62,360 bases of DNA from Bacilli bacterium (GCA_017544525.1 JAFYEA010000026.1:1-62360), one strand, 5' to 3'. Shown: positions 43,196 to 52,315, counted from the first letter of the stretch. The notes: generated from the sequence alone by a model not told the origin. Program-made: numbers and translations.

Positions 43196-44587
43196 ATGAA
43201 AAAAATTATATTTACTTTATTATTTTGTTTTTTATTTATAATACCTGTATATGCTGAACAATGTAGAGTTGTAAGTGGTACTGGAAAACAATTTGGTGAT
43301 GAGATATCTTGTGGTACAGAACATTTTTATGTACTTGAAAATAAAGATAATCAAACATATTTATTAGCTAAGTACAATTTAAATGTTGGAGATAAAATAG
43401 ATTACTTTGATGTTGAAGATAATGCTCTTGAATATGTTAATATCAATAGTTTGATTGGTGGGGAAAGCGATAATTGCCGTAATTTGGCTATTTCAAAAGG
43501 ATATAATCCTTATTATACTTATCCAATGCCTAAAGAATTAGAAAATGGAATGATTGGTTTAAAGGGTTGTAGAGTTTATGAAAGAATGAATGAAGAATAT
43601 GTTCGTCAAGATCCAAGAGCTATTGGAACAAGAATAGTAGATGGTAAATCAGTATTACCATTATATGGTATTACATATATGGAACCAAGATGGGGATATG
43701 AATCAAAAGTTAATAACAATATACCTACTATGTCATATTCTGGTGGTGCTTCTGGTGATTTAGTTGTAGAAGGGACTCCATTTGAGGGCTATCTAAATGG
43801 TTATAAATCGGAACTTGAAAGACAAGGAATAGGAGTAGAAAGTGTTTCTTTTGTTACTCTTAATAGAATAATAAATATTTTAGAAACAATTAGTGGAAGA
43901 ACGGTTGAATATAATATGTTCTTTCCTGAAATTGCTGATGATGGTATTGAAGTTTCTAACGAAGAACAGTATAGTGGAAAAATGGATATAAAGGAATATA
44001 TTAGTGAACAGTATAGTTGGATTTATAGTGTAACATATTGGTTAGGAAGTGGTTATACAGATAATGATTCTTTAGTAAAATATAGAGATTATTATATTTC
44101 TAATGAAGGTATGTTATGTGCTTTAGGTAGAGGTGAATGCATTGTTTTTGTATATCCTATTGGTAATGGAGTAAGACCTATGATAACTATTGCATCATCT
44201 AATATTATTGATCCTTTTTCAATAACTACAGAAACTGATGGTAATGGTAGTATTGATGTTGCTAATCTTGCATATGAAAATGATGTAATAACATTTAGAG
44301 TAACACCAAAAACAGGTTATAAGATATCCAAAATCAAAGTTACAACGAAGACAGGTGAAGTAATAACATTTACTGAAGATGATATAGTTGAAAATGGTGA
44401 TGGAACAGTAAGTATTAATAGTTTTACAATGCCAGCTGAAGATGTAACAATTGAAGCAATATTTAGTTATGAATTAATAAATCCAAAAACTGGGCAAACA
44501 ATACCATATACAACAATGATAATTCTTATGTTAATGAGTGTAATATATTTGGTATGGTCTAAGCGTAAATTAATGAGTTTAAATTAA
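43196..44587 (+). CDS. Secreted surface protein with NPKTG-type C-terminal anchor
   Basis: A 463-aa exported protein. It has a signal peptide (1-19, VYA-EQ cleavage) and a central unknown domain (~20-340). A repeat of ~75 residues (GNGSIDVANLAYENDVITFRVTP ... FTMPAEDVTIEAIF) follows, of the kind seen in bacterial surface proteins with a glycine-rich beta module. The C-terminus has NPKTG, a hydrophobic helix and an RKL tail, the tripartite layout of a sortase signal (class B/E-like). No sortase gene is in the window. It sits alone with its own promoter and terminator. Confidence 0.75.
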   Translation: MKKIIFTLLFCFLFIIPVYAEQCRVVSGTGKQFGDEISCGTEHFYVLENKDNQTYLLAKYNLNVGDKIDYFDVEDNALEYVNINSLIGGESDNCRNLAISKGYNPYYTYPMPKELENGMIGLKGCRVYERMNEEYVRQDPRAIGTRIVDGKSVLPLYGITYMEPRWGYESKVNNNIPTMSYSGGASGDLVVEGTPFEGYLNGYKSELERQGIGVESVSFVTLNRIINILETISGRTVEYNMFFPEIADDGIEVSNEEQYSGKMDIKEYISEQYSWIYSVTYWLGSGYTDNDSLVKYRDYYISNEGMLCALGRGECIVFVYPIGNGVRPMITIASSNIIDPFSITTETDGNGSIDVANLAYENDVITFRVTPKTGYKISKIKVTTKTGEVITFTEDDIVENGDGTVSINSFTMPAEDVTIEAIFSYELINPKTGQTIPYTTMIILMLMSVIYLVWSKRKLMSLN

Positions 44588-44615
44588 AAAAGCAAAAAGT
44601 GTTTTTGCTTTTTTT
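44588..44615 (+). terminator. Terminator after the NPKTG protein
   Basis: AAAAGCAAAAA/TTTTTGCTTTT with a 3-base loop, then a T-tract. Confidence 0.85.
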
Positions 44616-44672
44616 AAAAGAATATAAAAATTAATGATTTTTACTTGATTTTAAGGGCTTTGTGTGTTATTA

Positions 44673-44703
44673 TTGACTAGTCGATTTATATTTTGAATAT
44701 AAA
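44673..44703 (+). promoter_or_regulatory. Promoter candidate of rplK-rplA
   Basis: TTGACT (44673-44678) with TATAAA at 44698-44703 (19-base spacer) or GAATAT at 44695 (16-base spacer). Confidence 0.55.
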
Positions 44704-44708
44704 TTAGA

Positions 44709-44745
44709 AGTGGGAGATTAAATGGATTATCGCGAACCACTCGCG
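44709..44745 (+). promoter_or_regulatory. rplK leader, candidate ribosomal protein L1 binding site
   Basis: GTGGGAG followed ~20 bases later by AACCACT resembles the L1 autoregulatory site of Firmicutes L11 operons. AGTGG (44709-44713) can pair with CCACT (44737-44741). A competing CGCGA/TCGCG hairpin overlaps the second half. Confidence 0.55.
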
Positions 44746-44785
44746 GAAACAAAAAATTATCTAAAATTTATAGGAGGTGTTTTTC

Positions 44786-45406
44786 GTGGCAAAGAATGTT
44801 GTAAAGAAAATTAAATTACAAATTCAAGCAGGTAAAGCTACACCAGCTCCACCAGTTGGAACAGTGTTAGGTCCTGCAGGAATCAATTTACAAGAATTTT
44901 GTACTAAGTATAATGAAGCAACTAGAGATAAAATGGGAGATATAGTTCCAGTTGAGATTTCTATTTATGAAGATAGAACATTCGATTTTATACTAAAAAC
45001 TCCACCAACAGCATCATTAATTTTAAAAGCTGCTGGTATTGAAAAAGGTAGTACAAAAGGAGCAAATCATATTGTTGCAACTTTAACTAAAGATGAAATT
45101 AAGAAAATAGCTGAAATTAAAATGCCTGATTTAAATGCATATGATATTGAATCTGCTATTAAAATTGTAGCAGGTACTGCTAGAAATATGGGTGTTGCTG
45201 TTAAAGGTCTTAATGATGCTGAGTTAATGGAACAAGAAAAAGAAGCTGAAAGAGCTGAAGCACAAGCAGCTAAATTAGAAGCTGAATTAGAAGCAGCTGA
45301 AGAAAGTGCAAAAGCAATGGCTGAAGGTGCTAATGTTGAGGTAGAATCAACACAACAAGATAAAGAAACAGAAGAAGAAACTGAAGAAAAAGAAAGCGAA
45401 GAATAA
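44786..45406 (+). CDS. rplK: 50S ribosomal protein L11 with acidic C-terminal extension
   Basis: Residues 1-141 are a standard L11: the [25 protein letters not shown]-terminal domain and the RNA-binding C-terminal domain ending in [12 protein letters not shown]. About 65 extra residues follow, first helical Ala/Glu-rich, then an acidic Gln/Glu/Thr tail. Normal L11 is ~141 aa. The start is GTG 44786 (AGGAGGTG upstream). It is cotranscribed with rplA, and the rplJ-rplL genes that often follow are absent. Confidence 0.95.
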   Translation: MAKNVVKKIKLQIQAGKATPAPPVGTVLGPAGINLQEFCTKYNEATRDKMGDIVPVEISIYEDRTFDFILKTPPTASLILKAAGIEKGSTKGANHIVATLTKDEIKKIAEIKMPDLNAYDIESAIKIVAGTARNMGVAVKGLNDAELMEQEKEAERAEAQAAKLEAELEAAEESAKAMAEGANVEVESTQQDKETEEETEEKESEE

Positions 45407-45465
45407 AATTAATTATTAATCGTGAGAAAATAGATAATCCAAAAACCACATAAGGAGGTAAGTTT

Positions 45466-46155
45466 ATGAAGAGACATAGTAAGATGTATGTGGAAGCATT
45501 AGGTAATGTTGAGAAGAATAAAGAATACGATGTTACTGAAGCGATCAAGTTACTTAAAAGTCTTAAGACTAGAAAATTTGATGAAACTGTAGATTTAGCA
45601 TTAAAATTAAATATTGATGCTAAGAAAACAGATATGAACGTAAGAGGAAGCTTCGTTCTACCAAATGGAACTGGTAAGACTAAGAGAGTATTAGTAATTA
45701 CTAAAACTAAAGCTGCTGAAGCAAAAGATGCAGAATATGTTGGTGCTGAAGATATGTTAGAAAAAATCGAAAAAGAAAATTGGTTTGATTTTGATACTAT
45801 TGTAGCAACTCCAGAAATGATGCCTGCATTAGGAAAACTTGGTAAAGTATTAGGTCCAAAAGGATTAATGCCAAACCCAAAATTAGGTACAGTTACAACT
45901 AATGTAGCAGATGCAATTACTAATATTAAAAAAGGTATGGTTGAATATAAAAACGATTCTTATGGAAACGTTCATGTTTCAATAGGCAAGTTATCATTCA
46001 AAGAAGATAAACTTGAAGAAAACTTAAGAGCAATTATTGCTGAAATCGTTAAAAATAAGCCTACTGGTGTTAAAGGTACATTTATTAAAAATGTAAGTTT
46101 ATCATCAACTATGAGTCCTGGAATTAAATTAGATAAAAATTCATTAGGATTATAA
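45466..46155 (+). CDS. rplA: 50S ribosomal protein L1
   Basis: A 229-aa L1. The conserved signature VLGPKGLMPNPKLGTVT near residue 127 and the KGMVEYKNDSYGNVHVSIGKLSF segment are present. It binds 23S rRNA at the L1 stalk and its own operon leader; a matching site lies upstream of rplK. AAGGAGGT precedes the ATG. Confidence 0.97.
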   Translation: MKRHSKMYVEALGNVEKNKEYDVTEAIKLLKSLKTRKFDETVDLALKLNIDAKKTDMNVRGSFVLPNGTGKTKRVLVITKTKAAEAKDAEYVGAEDMLEKIEKENWFDFDTIVATPEMMPALGKLGKVLGPKGLMPNPKLGTVTTNVADAITNIKKGMVEYKNDSYGNVHVSIGKLSFKEDKLEENLRAIIAEIVKNKPTGVKGTFIKNVSLSSTMSPGIKLDKNSLGL

Positions 46156-46164
46156 TTAACAAAT

Positions 46165-46196
46165 AAAAAGAAATCATTAAATTTGATTTCTTTTTT
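46165..46196. terminator. Bidirectional terminator between rplA and the DUF378 gene
   Basis: AAAGAAATCA/TGATTTCTTT with a 7-base loop and A/T tracts on both sides. Confidence 0.8.
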
Positions 46197-46407
46197 ATTT
46201 GTGATGATCATATTCATCAAAAGGTTTTAATAAAAGTCCTGTACATATTAGTCCACTGATACCTACTAGGGCATATGTAATATTTGTAAGAACAGATTCT
46301 TTACCAAATAGTAATTCCACTATATTAACATCAAATAATCCTACCATGCCCCAGTTAATAGCGCCAATAATAACTATTGCTAAGCATATTTTGTATAATG
46401 TATTCAT
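46195..46407 (-). CDS. DUF378 family membrane protein
   Basis: A 70-aa protein with two TM helices. IVIIGAINWGMVGLFDVNIVELLFG is the DUF378 signature, followed by ITYALVGISGLI and a short His-rich C-terminus (DEYDHHK). The function of the family is unknown. GGAGGAAAT precedes the ATG on the minus strand. Confidence 0.88.
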   Translation of the reverse strand: MNTLYKICLAIVIIGAINWGMVGLFDVNIVELLFGKESVLTNITYALVGISGLICTGLLLKPFDEYDHHK

Positions 46408-46506
46408 TATTTCCTCCTCACTTTATTATTATTTTGAACGTTATTTTAATAATTATTCATAAAAAATATAGTTGAAAATATAATTTATTGTGAAGGGGGA
46501 ATTTAT

Positions 46507-47487
46507 ATAAAAAAACTATTACTATTATTCTTATCATGTTTTATGTTATTTGGATGTAATAAAATGGATAGTAAAGCTGCTATTAATAAGTTTAAAAAGA
46601 ATATTGAAAGTAAAGAAACTTATACATTAACAGGGCAAATGGATATAATTAGTAATGAAGAATTATATCAATATAATGTGGTAGTAGACCACAAGAAAGA
46701 AGATAATTATAAAGCATCTTTAAAAAACAAAGAAAGTGGGCATGAACAAATAATACTTAAAAATAAAAATGGGGTATATATTGTTACTCCAAGTTTAAAT
46801 AAAAGTTTTAAATTTCAAAGTGATTGGCCATTTAACAGCAGTCAAGCGTATATTTTAGAATCATTATTAAAAGATTTTGAAAATGATTCAAATATATTAT
46901 TTGAAGAAAAAGATGAAAAATACTATTTAACTTCTACAGTTAATTATCCTAATAATACTTCTCTTGTGAGTCAAAAAGTAACATTCAACAAAGAAATGAT
47001 TCCTGAACTTGTAGAAGTATTTGATAAGAATGGTAATGAGAGTATAACATTTAAGATATCTAAAATTGAATTTGGTAGTGACTTAGATGAATCATATTTT
47101 GAAGTAGAAGAAAGCGCTAATGAAGAGTGTTGTGAAACAACTGGTAAAATAAACGAAATAGTTTATCCAATGTATTTACCAATAGGGACTAAGTTTAAAA
47201 GTGAAGAGACAGTTAAAACAAAGGATTCTGAAAGAGTAATTTTAACATTTACTGGCGATAAATCATTTATATTAATTGAGGAAGCATCTAAAAGCCCAGA
47301 AAACTTTGAAGTAACTACTACATCAGGAGAATTAGTTTTCTATGAAAATGTACTAGGAAATTTAAATAATCAATCTTTAAATTGGACTATGAATGGAAAA
47401 GATTATTATATTATTGGAAATAATTTATCTAATGAAGAAATGCTTAAAGTAGCCGCTTCAACATCTGCTGTCTCATTAACAAAATAA
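46507..47487 (+). CDS. Lipoprotein of the LolA-like/YdcC type, with an apparent AUA start
   Basis: A 326-aa lipoprotein. The frame encodes IKKLLLLFLSCFMLFGCNK: a Lys pair, a hydrophobic core and the lipobox LFGC. The remainder is beta-rich, similar to Gram-positive outer-membrane-lipoprotein-sorting-like proteins (residues ~20-200), then a DUF4367-like end. No ATG, GTG or TTG stands at the expected site; the codon 7 bases after AAGGGGG is ATA (46507). The first in-frame ATG (46543) would lose most of the signal peptide. Either AUA is used or the start has mutated. Confidence 0.65.
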   Translation: MKKLLLLFLSCFMLFGCNKMDSKAAINKFKKNIESKETYTLTGQMDIISNEELYQYNVVVDHKKEDNYKASLKNKESGHEQIILKNKNGVYIVTPSLNKSFKFQSDWPFNSSQAYILESLLKDFENDSNILFEEKDEKYYLTSTVNYPNNTSLVSQKVTFNKEMIPELVEVFDKNGNESITFKISKIEFGSDLDESYFEVEESANEECCETTGKINEIVYPMYLPIGTKFKSEETVKTKDSERVILTFTGDKSFILIEEASKSPENFEVTTTSGELVFYENVLGNLNNQSLNWTMNGKDYYIIGNNLSNEEMLKVAASTSAVSLTK

Positions 47488-47517
47488 GTATTAGTCAAAA
47501 ACTAATGCTTTTTTTTG
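47487..47517 (+). terminator. Terminator after the lipoprotein
   Basis: AGTATTAGT/ACTAATGCT (one G-T pair) with a CAAAA loop and eight T. Confidence 0.85.
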
Positions 47518-47559
47518 TTTTTTATGGTATTATTTTATTAAGGTAGAAAGGGTATCAAA

Positions 47560-48057
47560 ATGAAAAATATACATAACTATATTGCAATAATTATTTTGTT
47601 CATTGTTCTTGTATTTAGTATTACAATTACACATTTATATATTAAATATAGTGAAAAAGGAACTATTAATACTATAAAAAAATATTATGATGTTATGTTT
47701 AATAACACAACTATAGATTACGATAGTCAAATATCAGTGAAAACAAATAGTGATAATGATTCGATACATATAGAAATACCTAATTTAAAAGAGAGAAAAG
47801 AATTTGATATATATATTGATGCTACAAATATTGGAAATATAGATGTTGTTGTTGATAACTATTCTATTAGTAATATAATTAGTAATGTTGATAACTCTAA
47901 AGTGGATATTAGTGCTTCTTTAATAAAAGAAGATGTGTTAAAAGGATCTGAAAGTAAAAAAATAAATATTAAAGTAAAGTATAATGGTAATGATAAAAAT
48001 ATAACACCATATATTAATTTCAATATTAATTATGTGTTTAATGAAGTAAAAATATAG
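47560..48057 (+). CDS. Membrane-anchored extracytoplasmic protein, unknown
   Basis: A 165-aa protein. One N-terminal TM helix (~8-28) precedes an outer domain of ~135 residues with alternating strands (an Ig-like appearance), rich in Asn, Asp, Ile and Ser. It lies just before ftsA with its own TGGTATTAT promoter (47525-47533). Its position next to division genes suggests, without proof, an envelope role. Confidence 0.6.
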   Translation: MKNIHNYIAIIILFIVLVFSITITHLYIKYSEKGTINTIKKYYDVMFNNTTIDYDSQISVKTNSDNDSIHIEIPNLKERKEFDIYIDATNIGNIDVVVDNYSISNIISNVDNSKVDISASLIKEDVLKGSESKKINIKVKYNGNDKNITPYINFNINYVFNEVKI

Positions 48058-48063
48058 AAAATA

Positions 48064-48072
48064 TGATATAAT
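48064..48072 (+). promoter_or_regulatory. Extended -10 promoter of ftsA-ftsZ
   Basis: TGATATAAT starts 6 bases after the upstream stop and lies 26 bases before the ftsA ATG. Confidence 0.65.
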
Positions 48073-48097
48073 ATTTTATAGATTAAAAGGAGGATAC

Positions 48098-49333
48098 ATG
48101 AAAGAAATAATATCAAGTTTAGATATTGGTTCATCTACAGTTAAATTAGTTGTAGGTGAAGTTTATAATGATGAAGTGAATGTTTTATCTGTATCCGAAG
48201 TTAAATCTAAGGGAGTTAAGAAAGGTATAATTGTAAATCCTGAGGAAACACTAGTTTCACTTAAAGAATTATTTTCTAGAAGCGAAGATATGTTAAACAT
48301 AAAAATAGATAAAGTTATTCTTATAATACCATCATATTTTGCAGAATTTGTAGTTACTGAAGGATTAACAACAATAACAAATCCTGAAGGAGTTGTTGAT
48401 AGTAGAGATATTGTTAGAACATATCAAGCATGCATATATAATAAAGTTCCTAATAATAAAGAATTTGTATCAATAACACCAATAGAATTTGTGATAGATG
48501 AAGAAAAGAAAACAAAAGATCCTAAAGGAATGAAGGCAAACAAATTAAAATGCAAAGCAGTAATGAGTTTAGCACCTAAAAAGAACGTTTATACAGCAGT
48601 TTCATTACTTGAAAATATTGGTGTTGGAGTAGTAGATATAAATTTCGGTAGTGTATGTGATTACTATGAATTTAAGACATCAGAAATGGATAAAAAGAAT
48701 ACAGCAGTTATTAATATAGGTGAAGATAAAACTGAAGTTAGTGTATTTAAAAAAGGCATATTAGTAGAAACAGAAAATATAGAACTTGGTAGTAAAAATA
48801 TAGATAGAGATATATGTTATATATATGATATTGGTAGAAGTAAAGCAAAGGAATTAAAAGAGAAATTTGCTTTAGCTCACAAGAGAAATGCATCTACCTC
48901 TTGGAGTGAAGATGTGTTGACAAACCAAGGTGAAAATAATAAAATAAATCAATATGAAATTAGTGAAATTATTTATTCAAGGATAAGGGAGATATTGGAG
49001 TTATCTAAAAAACAAATAAACCTCTTAACAAAACTTGAAATAAGTAATATAATAGTTACAGGGGGAATAACTGAATTAAATGATTTTAATTTAATAGTAG
49101 AAGAGATATTTGGAAATGAAACTGAAAGTTATAAGGTAAAAGAAATAGGCTGTAGACATAACAAATATTCTAGTGTTCTAGGATTTATTAAATACTATTA
49201 TGCTAAGTTATCATTTAGAAATAAACTTGCCTATACTGTTGATGAAGAATCACAAAATGAGTTAATTAATACTAAGAAATCAAATAGTAGTTCAATGCTC
49301 GGAAAAATATATGGATATTTTTTCAATAATTAA
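48098..49333 (+). CDS. ftsA: Cell division protein FtsA
   Basis: A 411-aa actin-like membrane tether for FtsZ. The phosphate loop [15 protein letters not shown] (residues 6-20), an SHS2-type subdomain (~85-160), the second ATP motif ([15 protein letters not shown], ~207), [13 protein letters not shown] (~316) and a C-terminal amphipathic helix ([11 protein letters not shown]) for membrane binding are visible. Identity with canonical FtsA is low in the middle. AGGAGG precedes the ATG. ftsZ follows after 11 bases. Confidence 0.9.
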   Translation: MKEIISSLDIGSSTVKLVVGEVYNDEVNVLSVSEVKSKGVKKGIIVNPEETLVSLKELFSRSEDMLNIKIDKVILIIPSYFAEFVVTEGLTTITNPEGVVDSRDIVRTYQACIYNKVPNNKEFVSITPIEFVIDEEKKTKDPKGMKANKLKCKAVMSLAPKKNVYTAVSLLENIGVGVVDINFGSVCDYYEFKTSEMDKKNTAVINIGEDKTEVSVFKKGILVETENIELGSKNIDRDICYIYDIGRSKAKELKEKFALAHKRNASTSWSEDVLTNQGENNKINQYEISEIIYSRIREILELSKKQINLLTKLEISNIIVTGGITELNDFNLIVEEIFGNETESYKVKEIGCRHNKYSSVLGFIKYYYAKLSFRNKLAYTVDEESQNELINTKKSNSSSMLGKIYGYFFNN

Positions 49334-49344
49334 GGAGTGAATAT

Positions 49345-50421
49345 ATGAATAACAAATTAGAAATGGATCAAATAGCTGATATTAAAGTTATTGGTATTGG
49401 TGGTGGCGGATGTAACGCTGTTAATAGAATGATAGATTCTGGTCTTAGAGGAGTAGAATTCATAGTTGCCAATACTGATCAACAAGTATTAAATGTTTCT
49501 CATGCTGAACATAAGATTCAACTTGGTGAAACTATTACAAAAGGAAGAGGAGCTGGAACAAGACCTGAAGTAGGTAGAGAAGCTGCTTTAGAAGCAAAAG
49601 AACAAATTGAAGATGCCCTAAGAGGAGCAGATATGGTATTTGTTACTTGTGGACTTGGTGGTGGAACTGGGACAGGGGCTGCACCAGTAGTAGCAGAAAT
49701 AGCACAAAACTTAGGTTGCTTAACAGTTGCTATTGTAACTAAGCCATTTAAATTTGAAGGTAAGAAGAGAATGGATTATGCTTTAGTTGGATTAGATGAA
49801 TTAAGAAAGCATGTTGATACAATAGTTGTTATTCCAAATGATAGATTAAGAGATTTAATTGATAGATCTACACCATTAAATGCAGCATTCCAAGAAGTTG
49901 ATAATGTACTTAGATTAGGTGTTCAATCAATATCTGATTTAATTAGTGTTCCTGGACTTGTAAACTTAGACTTTGCTGATGTTAGAACAATAATGGAAGA
50001 AAAGGGAGATGCATTAATTGGTATTGGTGTTGGATTTGGTGATAATAGAGCTGTAGAAGCCGCTAAACAAGCAGTTAATAGTCCATTATTAGAACAAACT
50101 ATTAACGGAGCTACAGATTGTATTGTTAATATTACTGGTGGTACATCAATGACATTATTTGAAGCAGAAGATGCTGTTGAAGTTGTAAGAGCAGCAGCCA
50201 ATACAGATGTTAACATTATATTTGGTGCTGTAATTAATGAAGCATTGACTGATGAAATTGTTGTTACGGTAATAGCTACTGGATTTGAAGATTCAACTGA
50301 ACCTTTGTATCGTTCAATTGAAGGAGAAAGAGAACCAAGAGAAAAGAAAGTACAAGTACCTGAAGAAGGGGAAGATGAAGAATTAGAACTCCCATCATTC
50401 TTAAGAAATAGGGATTTTTAA
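49345..50421 (+). CDS. ftsZ: Cell division protein FtsZ
   Basis: A 358-aa tubulin-like GTPase that forms the Z ring. It shows [14 protein letters not shown] (residues ~15-28), the GTP signature [11 protein letters not shown] (~109), the T7 loop [11 protein letters not shown] (~210) and a C-terminal conserved peptide ending [13 protein letters not shown], which binds FtsA and SepF. It is shorter than usual (~380), mainly through a shortened linker. It is cotranscribed with ftsA. Confidence 0.98.
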   Translation: MNNKLEMDQIADIKVIGIGGGGCNAVNRMIDSGLRGVEFIVANTDQQVLNVSHAEHKIQLGETITKGRGAGTRPEVGREAALEAKEQIEDALRGADMVFVTCGLGGGTGTGAAPVVAEIAQNLGCLTVAIVTKPFKFEGKKRMDYALVGLDELRKHVDTIVVIPNDRLRDLIDRSTPLNAAFQEVDNVLRLGVQSISDLISVPGLVNLDFADVRTIMEEKGDALIGIGVGFGDNRAVEAAKQAVNSPLLEQTINGATDCIVNITGGTSMTLFEAEDAVEVVRAAANTDVNIIFGAVINEALTDEIVVTVIATGFEDSTEPLYRSIEGEREPREKKVQVPEEGEDEELELPSFLRNRDF

Positions 50422-50444
50422 GAGTTAGAAATAACTCTTTTTTT
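50420..50444 (+). terminator. Terminator of ftsA-ftsZ that runs into the next Shine-Dalgarno
   Basis: AAGAGTTA/TAACTCTT with a GAAA loop, then a T-tract that abuts GGAGG of the next gene. Confidence 0.8.
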
Positions 50445-50455
50445 GGAGGATAAAA

Positions 50456-50719
50456 ATGATATATGATTTAGATAAGAAGAAATTTAGTGAAAAACTAATT
50501 GAATTTAATAAGACATATTATGGTAAATGTATTTTTGTTATATGTTATTCACTTTTTATAATATTATTTTTAACAGTTATAATAAATTTTCTATTTAAAT
50601 TATCCAGTATTGAACTTATGTTTAAACTGTTGATACTTTGTTTAATCTCATTTGTTGTAGGTAGTTATGGTTTTTATAAAGAATTAAGAATATTTGTTAA
50701 TAAAAAAGATAATCATTAA
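50456..50719 (+). CDS. Small two-helix membrane protein, unknown
   Basis: An 87-aa protein. A charged N-terminus is followed by two TM helices (~24-46 and ~52-70) and a basic C-terminus. Its GGAGG lies in the tail of the ftsZ terminator and no other promoter fits, so expression depends on read-through from ftsZ. No family recognised. Confidence 0.65.
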   Translation: MIYDLDKKKFSEKLIEFNKTYYGKCIFVICYSLFIILFLTVIINFLFKLSSIELMFKLLILCLISFVVGSYGFYKELRIFVNKKDNH

Positions 50720-50735
50720 TATGATTATTTTTTTT
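50709..50735 (+). terminator. Terminator after the 87-aa gene
   Basis: ATAATCAT/ATGATTAT with a TAAT loop and a long T-tract. The stem covers the stop codon. Confidence 0.8.
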
Positions 50736-50779
50736 GTCTACAATTATTTTTTAATTTGACAAATTATTTACACATTTAA

Positions 50780-50808
50780 TTGATTTATAAAAATAACACT
50801 ACTATAAT
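50780..50808 (+). promoter_or_regulatory. Sigma-A promoter of the acidic-repeat protein
   Basis: TTGATT (50780-50785), 17 bases, TATAAT (50803-50808). A 7-bp leader hairpin, TAGTAAG/CTTACTA (50820-50839), follows near the transcription start. Confidence 0.75.
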
Positions 50809-50852
50809 TATTATTAAGGTAGTAAGGGTAAACTTACTAAAGGGAGGTTTAT

Positions 50853-52244
50853 ATGAAAGAAAGTAAGACAAAGACTACTGCTAAAAAGAAAACAACTAAA
50901 AAACCTTCTAACACTAAGAATACTAACAAAGTAAAAACTGTAAAAGCAGCACCTGTAGAAGAAAAATTCTTAGAGGAAGATGACGATAAAAGATTAATTG
51001 TTTTCATAGCAATAGCAATATTAATTATTGTTGGTACTATAATTGGATTACTAGTAGGATGCCAAAAAGAAAAGGAAAAAGGGCCTGAGAAACAAGAGGG
51101 TGATGATATTGTAATTCCAATAGAGCCAGATAAAAAAGATGATAAGGAAAAAGAATATAATAAAGAAAAACCATTACCTGTTGTTAGAAAAGTAACAAAG
51201 AAAACTAAAAAATCAACAAGTAATAATAGTAGTTCTTCTACTAATAAAGAAGAGACATATACTGTTGTATTTTATTGGGATGATGGTGAAACATCTGAAG
51301 ATGTAGCAAAAGGAGACGAAGCCCCTCATTATGTTCCAGATGGATATATAGATTGTAGTTATTATACTAATAATGATTTTACAGAAGAATATGAGTTTGG
51401 AGCAGTAACAGGAGAAACTGAAATCTATATGAGTTGTTCAGTAATTAATTATACAATTACATATAGTCCTCAAAGTAGTAATCCAACAAATTATAATGTA
51501 AAAGATCCAGACACTACTTTAGTAGCACCTGAAGGTGAATCTGGTGTATTTGAAGGATGGTTTACTGAAGAAGAAGGTGGAACACAAGTAACATCATTAA
51601 ATAAAGATATTATTAATTATGCTGATGGAACAACAATTAATTTATATGGCAGATTTACACAGAGTGATGTAGTAGTTCCTACAACTGGAGATAGTCAACC
51701 ATCAACAGATGAAGATGAAACGGATGTTAGCGAAGAACAACAAATGTTAGGAAGAAGTCTAATGAATACTGAAGAAGTACCATTAGAAACTGAAGAAGAA
51801 CAAGAGGAAAAATTGGATGAACCAGTAGTTGGTGAAACTGAAATGGTTGATGAAGAAACAATAACTGTTGAAGAACCAAAAACTGAAGAAACTAATTTTG
51901 AAGATGAACTAGTAGTTGTTGAAGAAAAACCAGTTGTTGAAGAAAAACCAGTTGTTGAAGAACCAACACCAGCTGTTGAGGAACCAAAACCAGTTGTTGA
52001 AGAAGAAAAACAAGAGGTTAAGGGACCACAAAAAGAAGAGGTAAAAGAAGAACCTAAAGAAGAAAAACATGTAACTACTGAACCAACTGAAGTTGTAGTT
52101 GAAAAACCATTTAAAGAAGAAGTTAAGAAGGAAGAAGTAGTTAAAGAAAAAGAAGAGAAAAAAGAAAAACCTGTAGTTCATAAAGAAGAGAAAAAAGAAG
52201 AAGTAAAAGAAGAACCTGAAACAACTCCGGTAAATGAAGAATAA
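50853..52244 (+). CDS. Surface protein with InlB-type repeats and acidic Pro/Glu repeats
   Basis: A 463-aa bitopic protein. It has a basic Lys/Thr-rich cytosolic segment (1-45), one TM helix (~48-70), a charged linker, then two InlB B-repeat-like modules (~130-270, with FYWDDGETSEDV and EGWFTEEEGGTQVTSLN; GWF is typical). A ~190-residue tail of Glu/Lys/Pro/Val repeats follows. Orientation N-in, with the tail outside. GGGAGG precedes the ATG. Binding to other cells or wall material is a guess. Confidence 0.75.
   Translation: MKESKTKTTAKKKTTKKPSNTKNTNKVKTVKAAPVEEKFLEEDDDKRLIVFIAIAILIIVGTIIGLLVGCQKEKEKGPEKQEGDDIVIPIEPDKKDDKEKEYNKEKPLPVVRKVTKKTKKSTSNNSSSSTNKEETYTVVFYWDDGETSEDVAKGDEAPHYVPDGYIDCSYYTNNDFTEEYEFGAVTGETEIYMSCSVINYTITYSPQSSNPTNYNVKDPDTTLVAPEGESGVFEGWFTEEEGGTQVTSLNKDIINYADGTTINLYGRFTQSDVVVPTTGDSQPSTDEDETDVSEEQQMLGRSLMNTEEVPLETEEEQEEKLDEPVVGETEMVDEETITVEEPKTEETNFEDELVVVEEKPVVEEKPVVEEPTPAVEEPKPVVEEEKQEVKGPQKEEVKEEPKEEKHVTTEPTEVVVEKPFKEEVKKEEVVKEKEEKKEKPVVHKEEKKEEVKEEPETTPVNEE
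51915..51968 (+). repeat. 18-bp tandem repeat in the acidic tail
   Basis: The unit GTTGTTGAAGAAAAACCA occurs twice exactly (51915-51932, 51933-51950), with a third degenerate copy. It encodes VVEEKP. Related degenerate copies continue to ~52010. The repeat is prone to length change. Confidence 0.8.
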
Positions 52245-52249
52245 ATAAT

Positions 52250-52277
52250 GAAGTTCTGATTAGAACTTCTTTTTTTA
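52250..52277 (+). terminator. Terminator after the acidic-repeat gene
   Basis: GAAGTTCT/AGAACTTC with a GATT loop and seven T. Confidence 0.85.
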
Positions 52278-52289
52278 TGAAATAAAAAA

Positions 52290-52298
52290 TGATATAAT
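52290..52298 (+). promoter_or_regulatory. Extended -10 promoter of the YgjP-TrmH-rimM-trmD cluster
   Basis: TGATATAAT lies 18 bases before the ATG of the first gene of the cluster. Confidence 0.65.
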
Positions 52299-52315
52299 TT
52301 TTTAGAGGGATACTT

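Noticed and set aside
51909..52181. Phe/Trp-rich minus-strand frame opposite the acidic repeats
   Set aside because: It is the complement of Glu/Lys codons (GAA/AAA read as TTC/TTT) and has no start signal.
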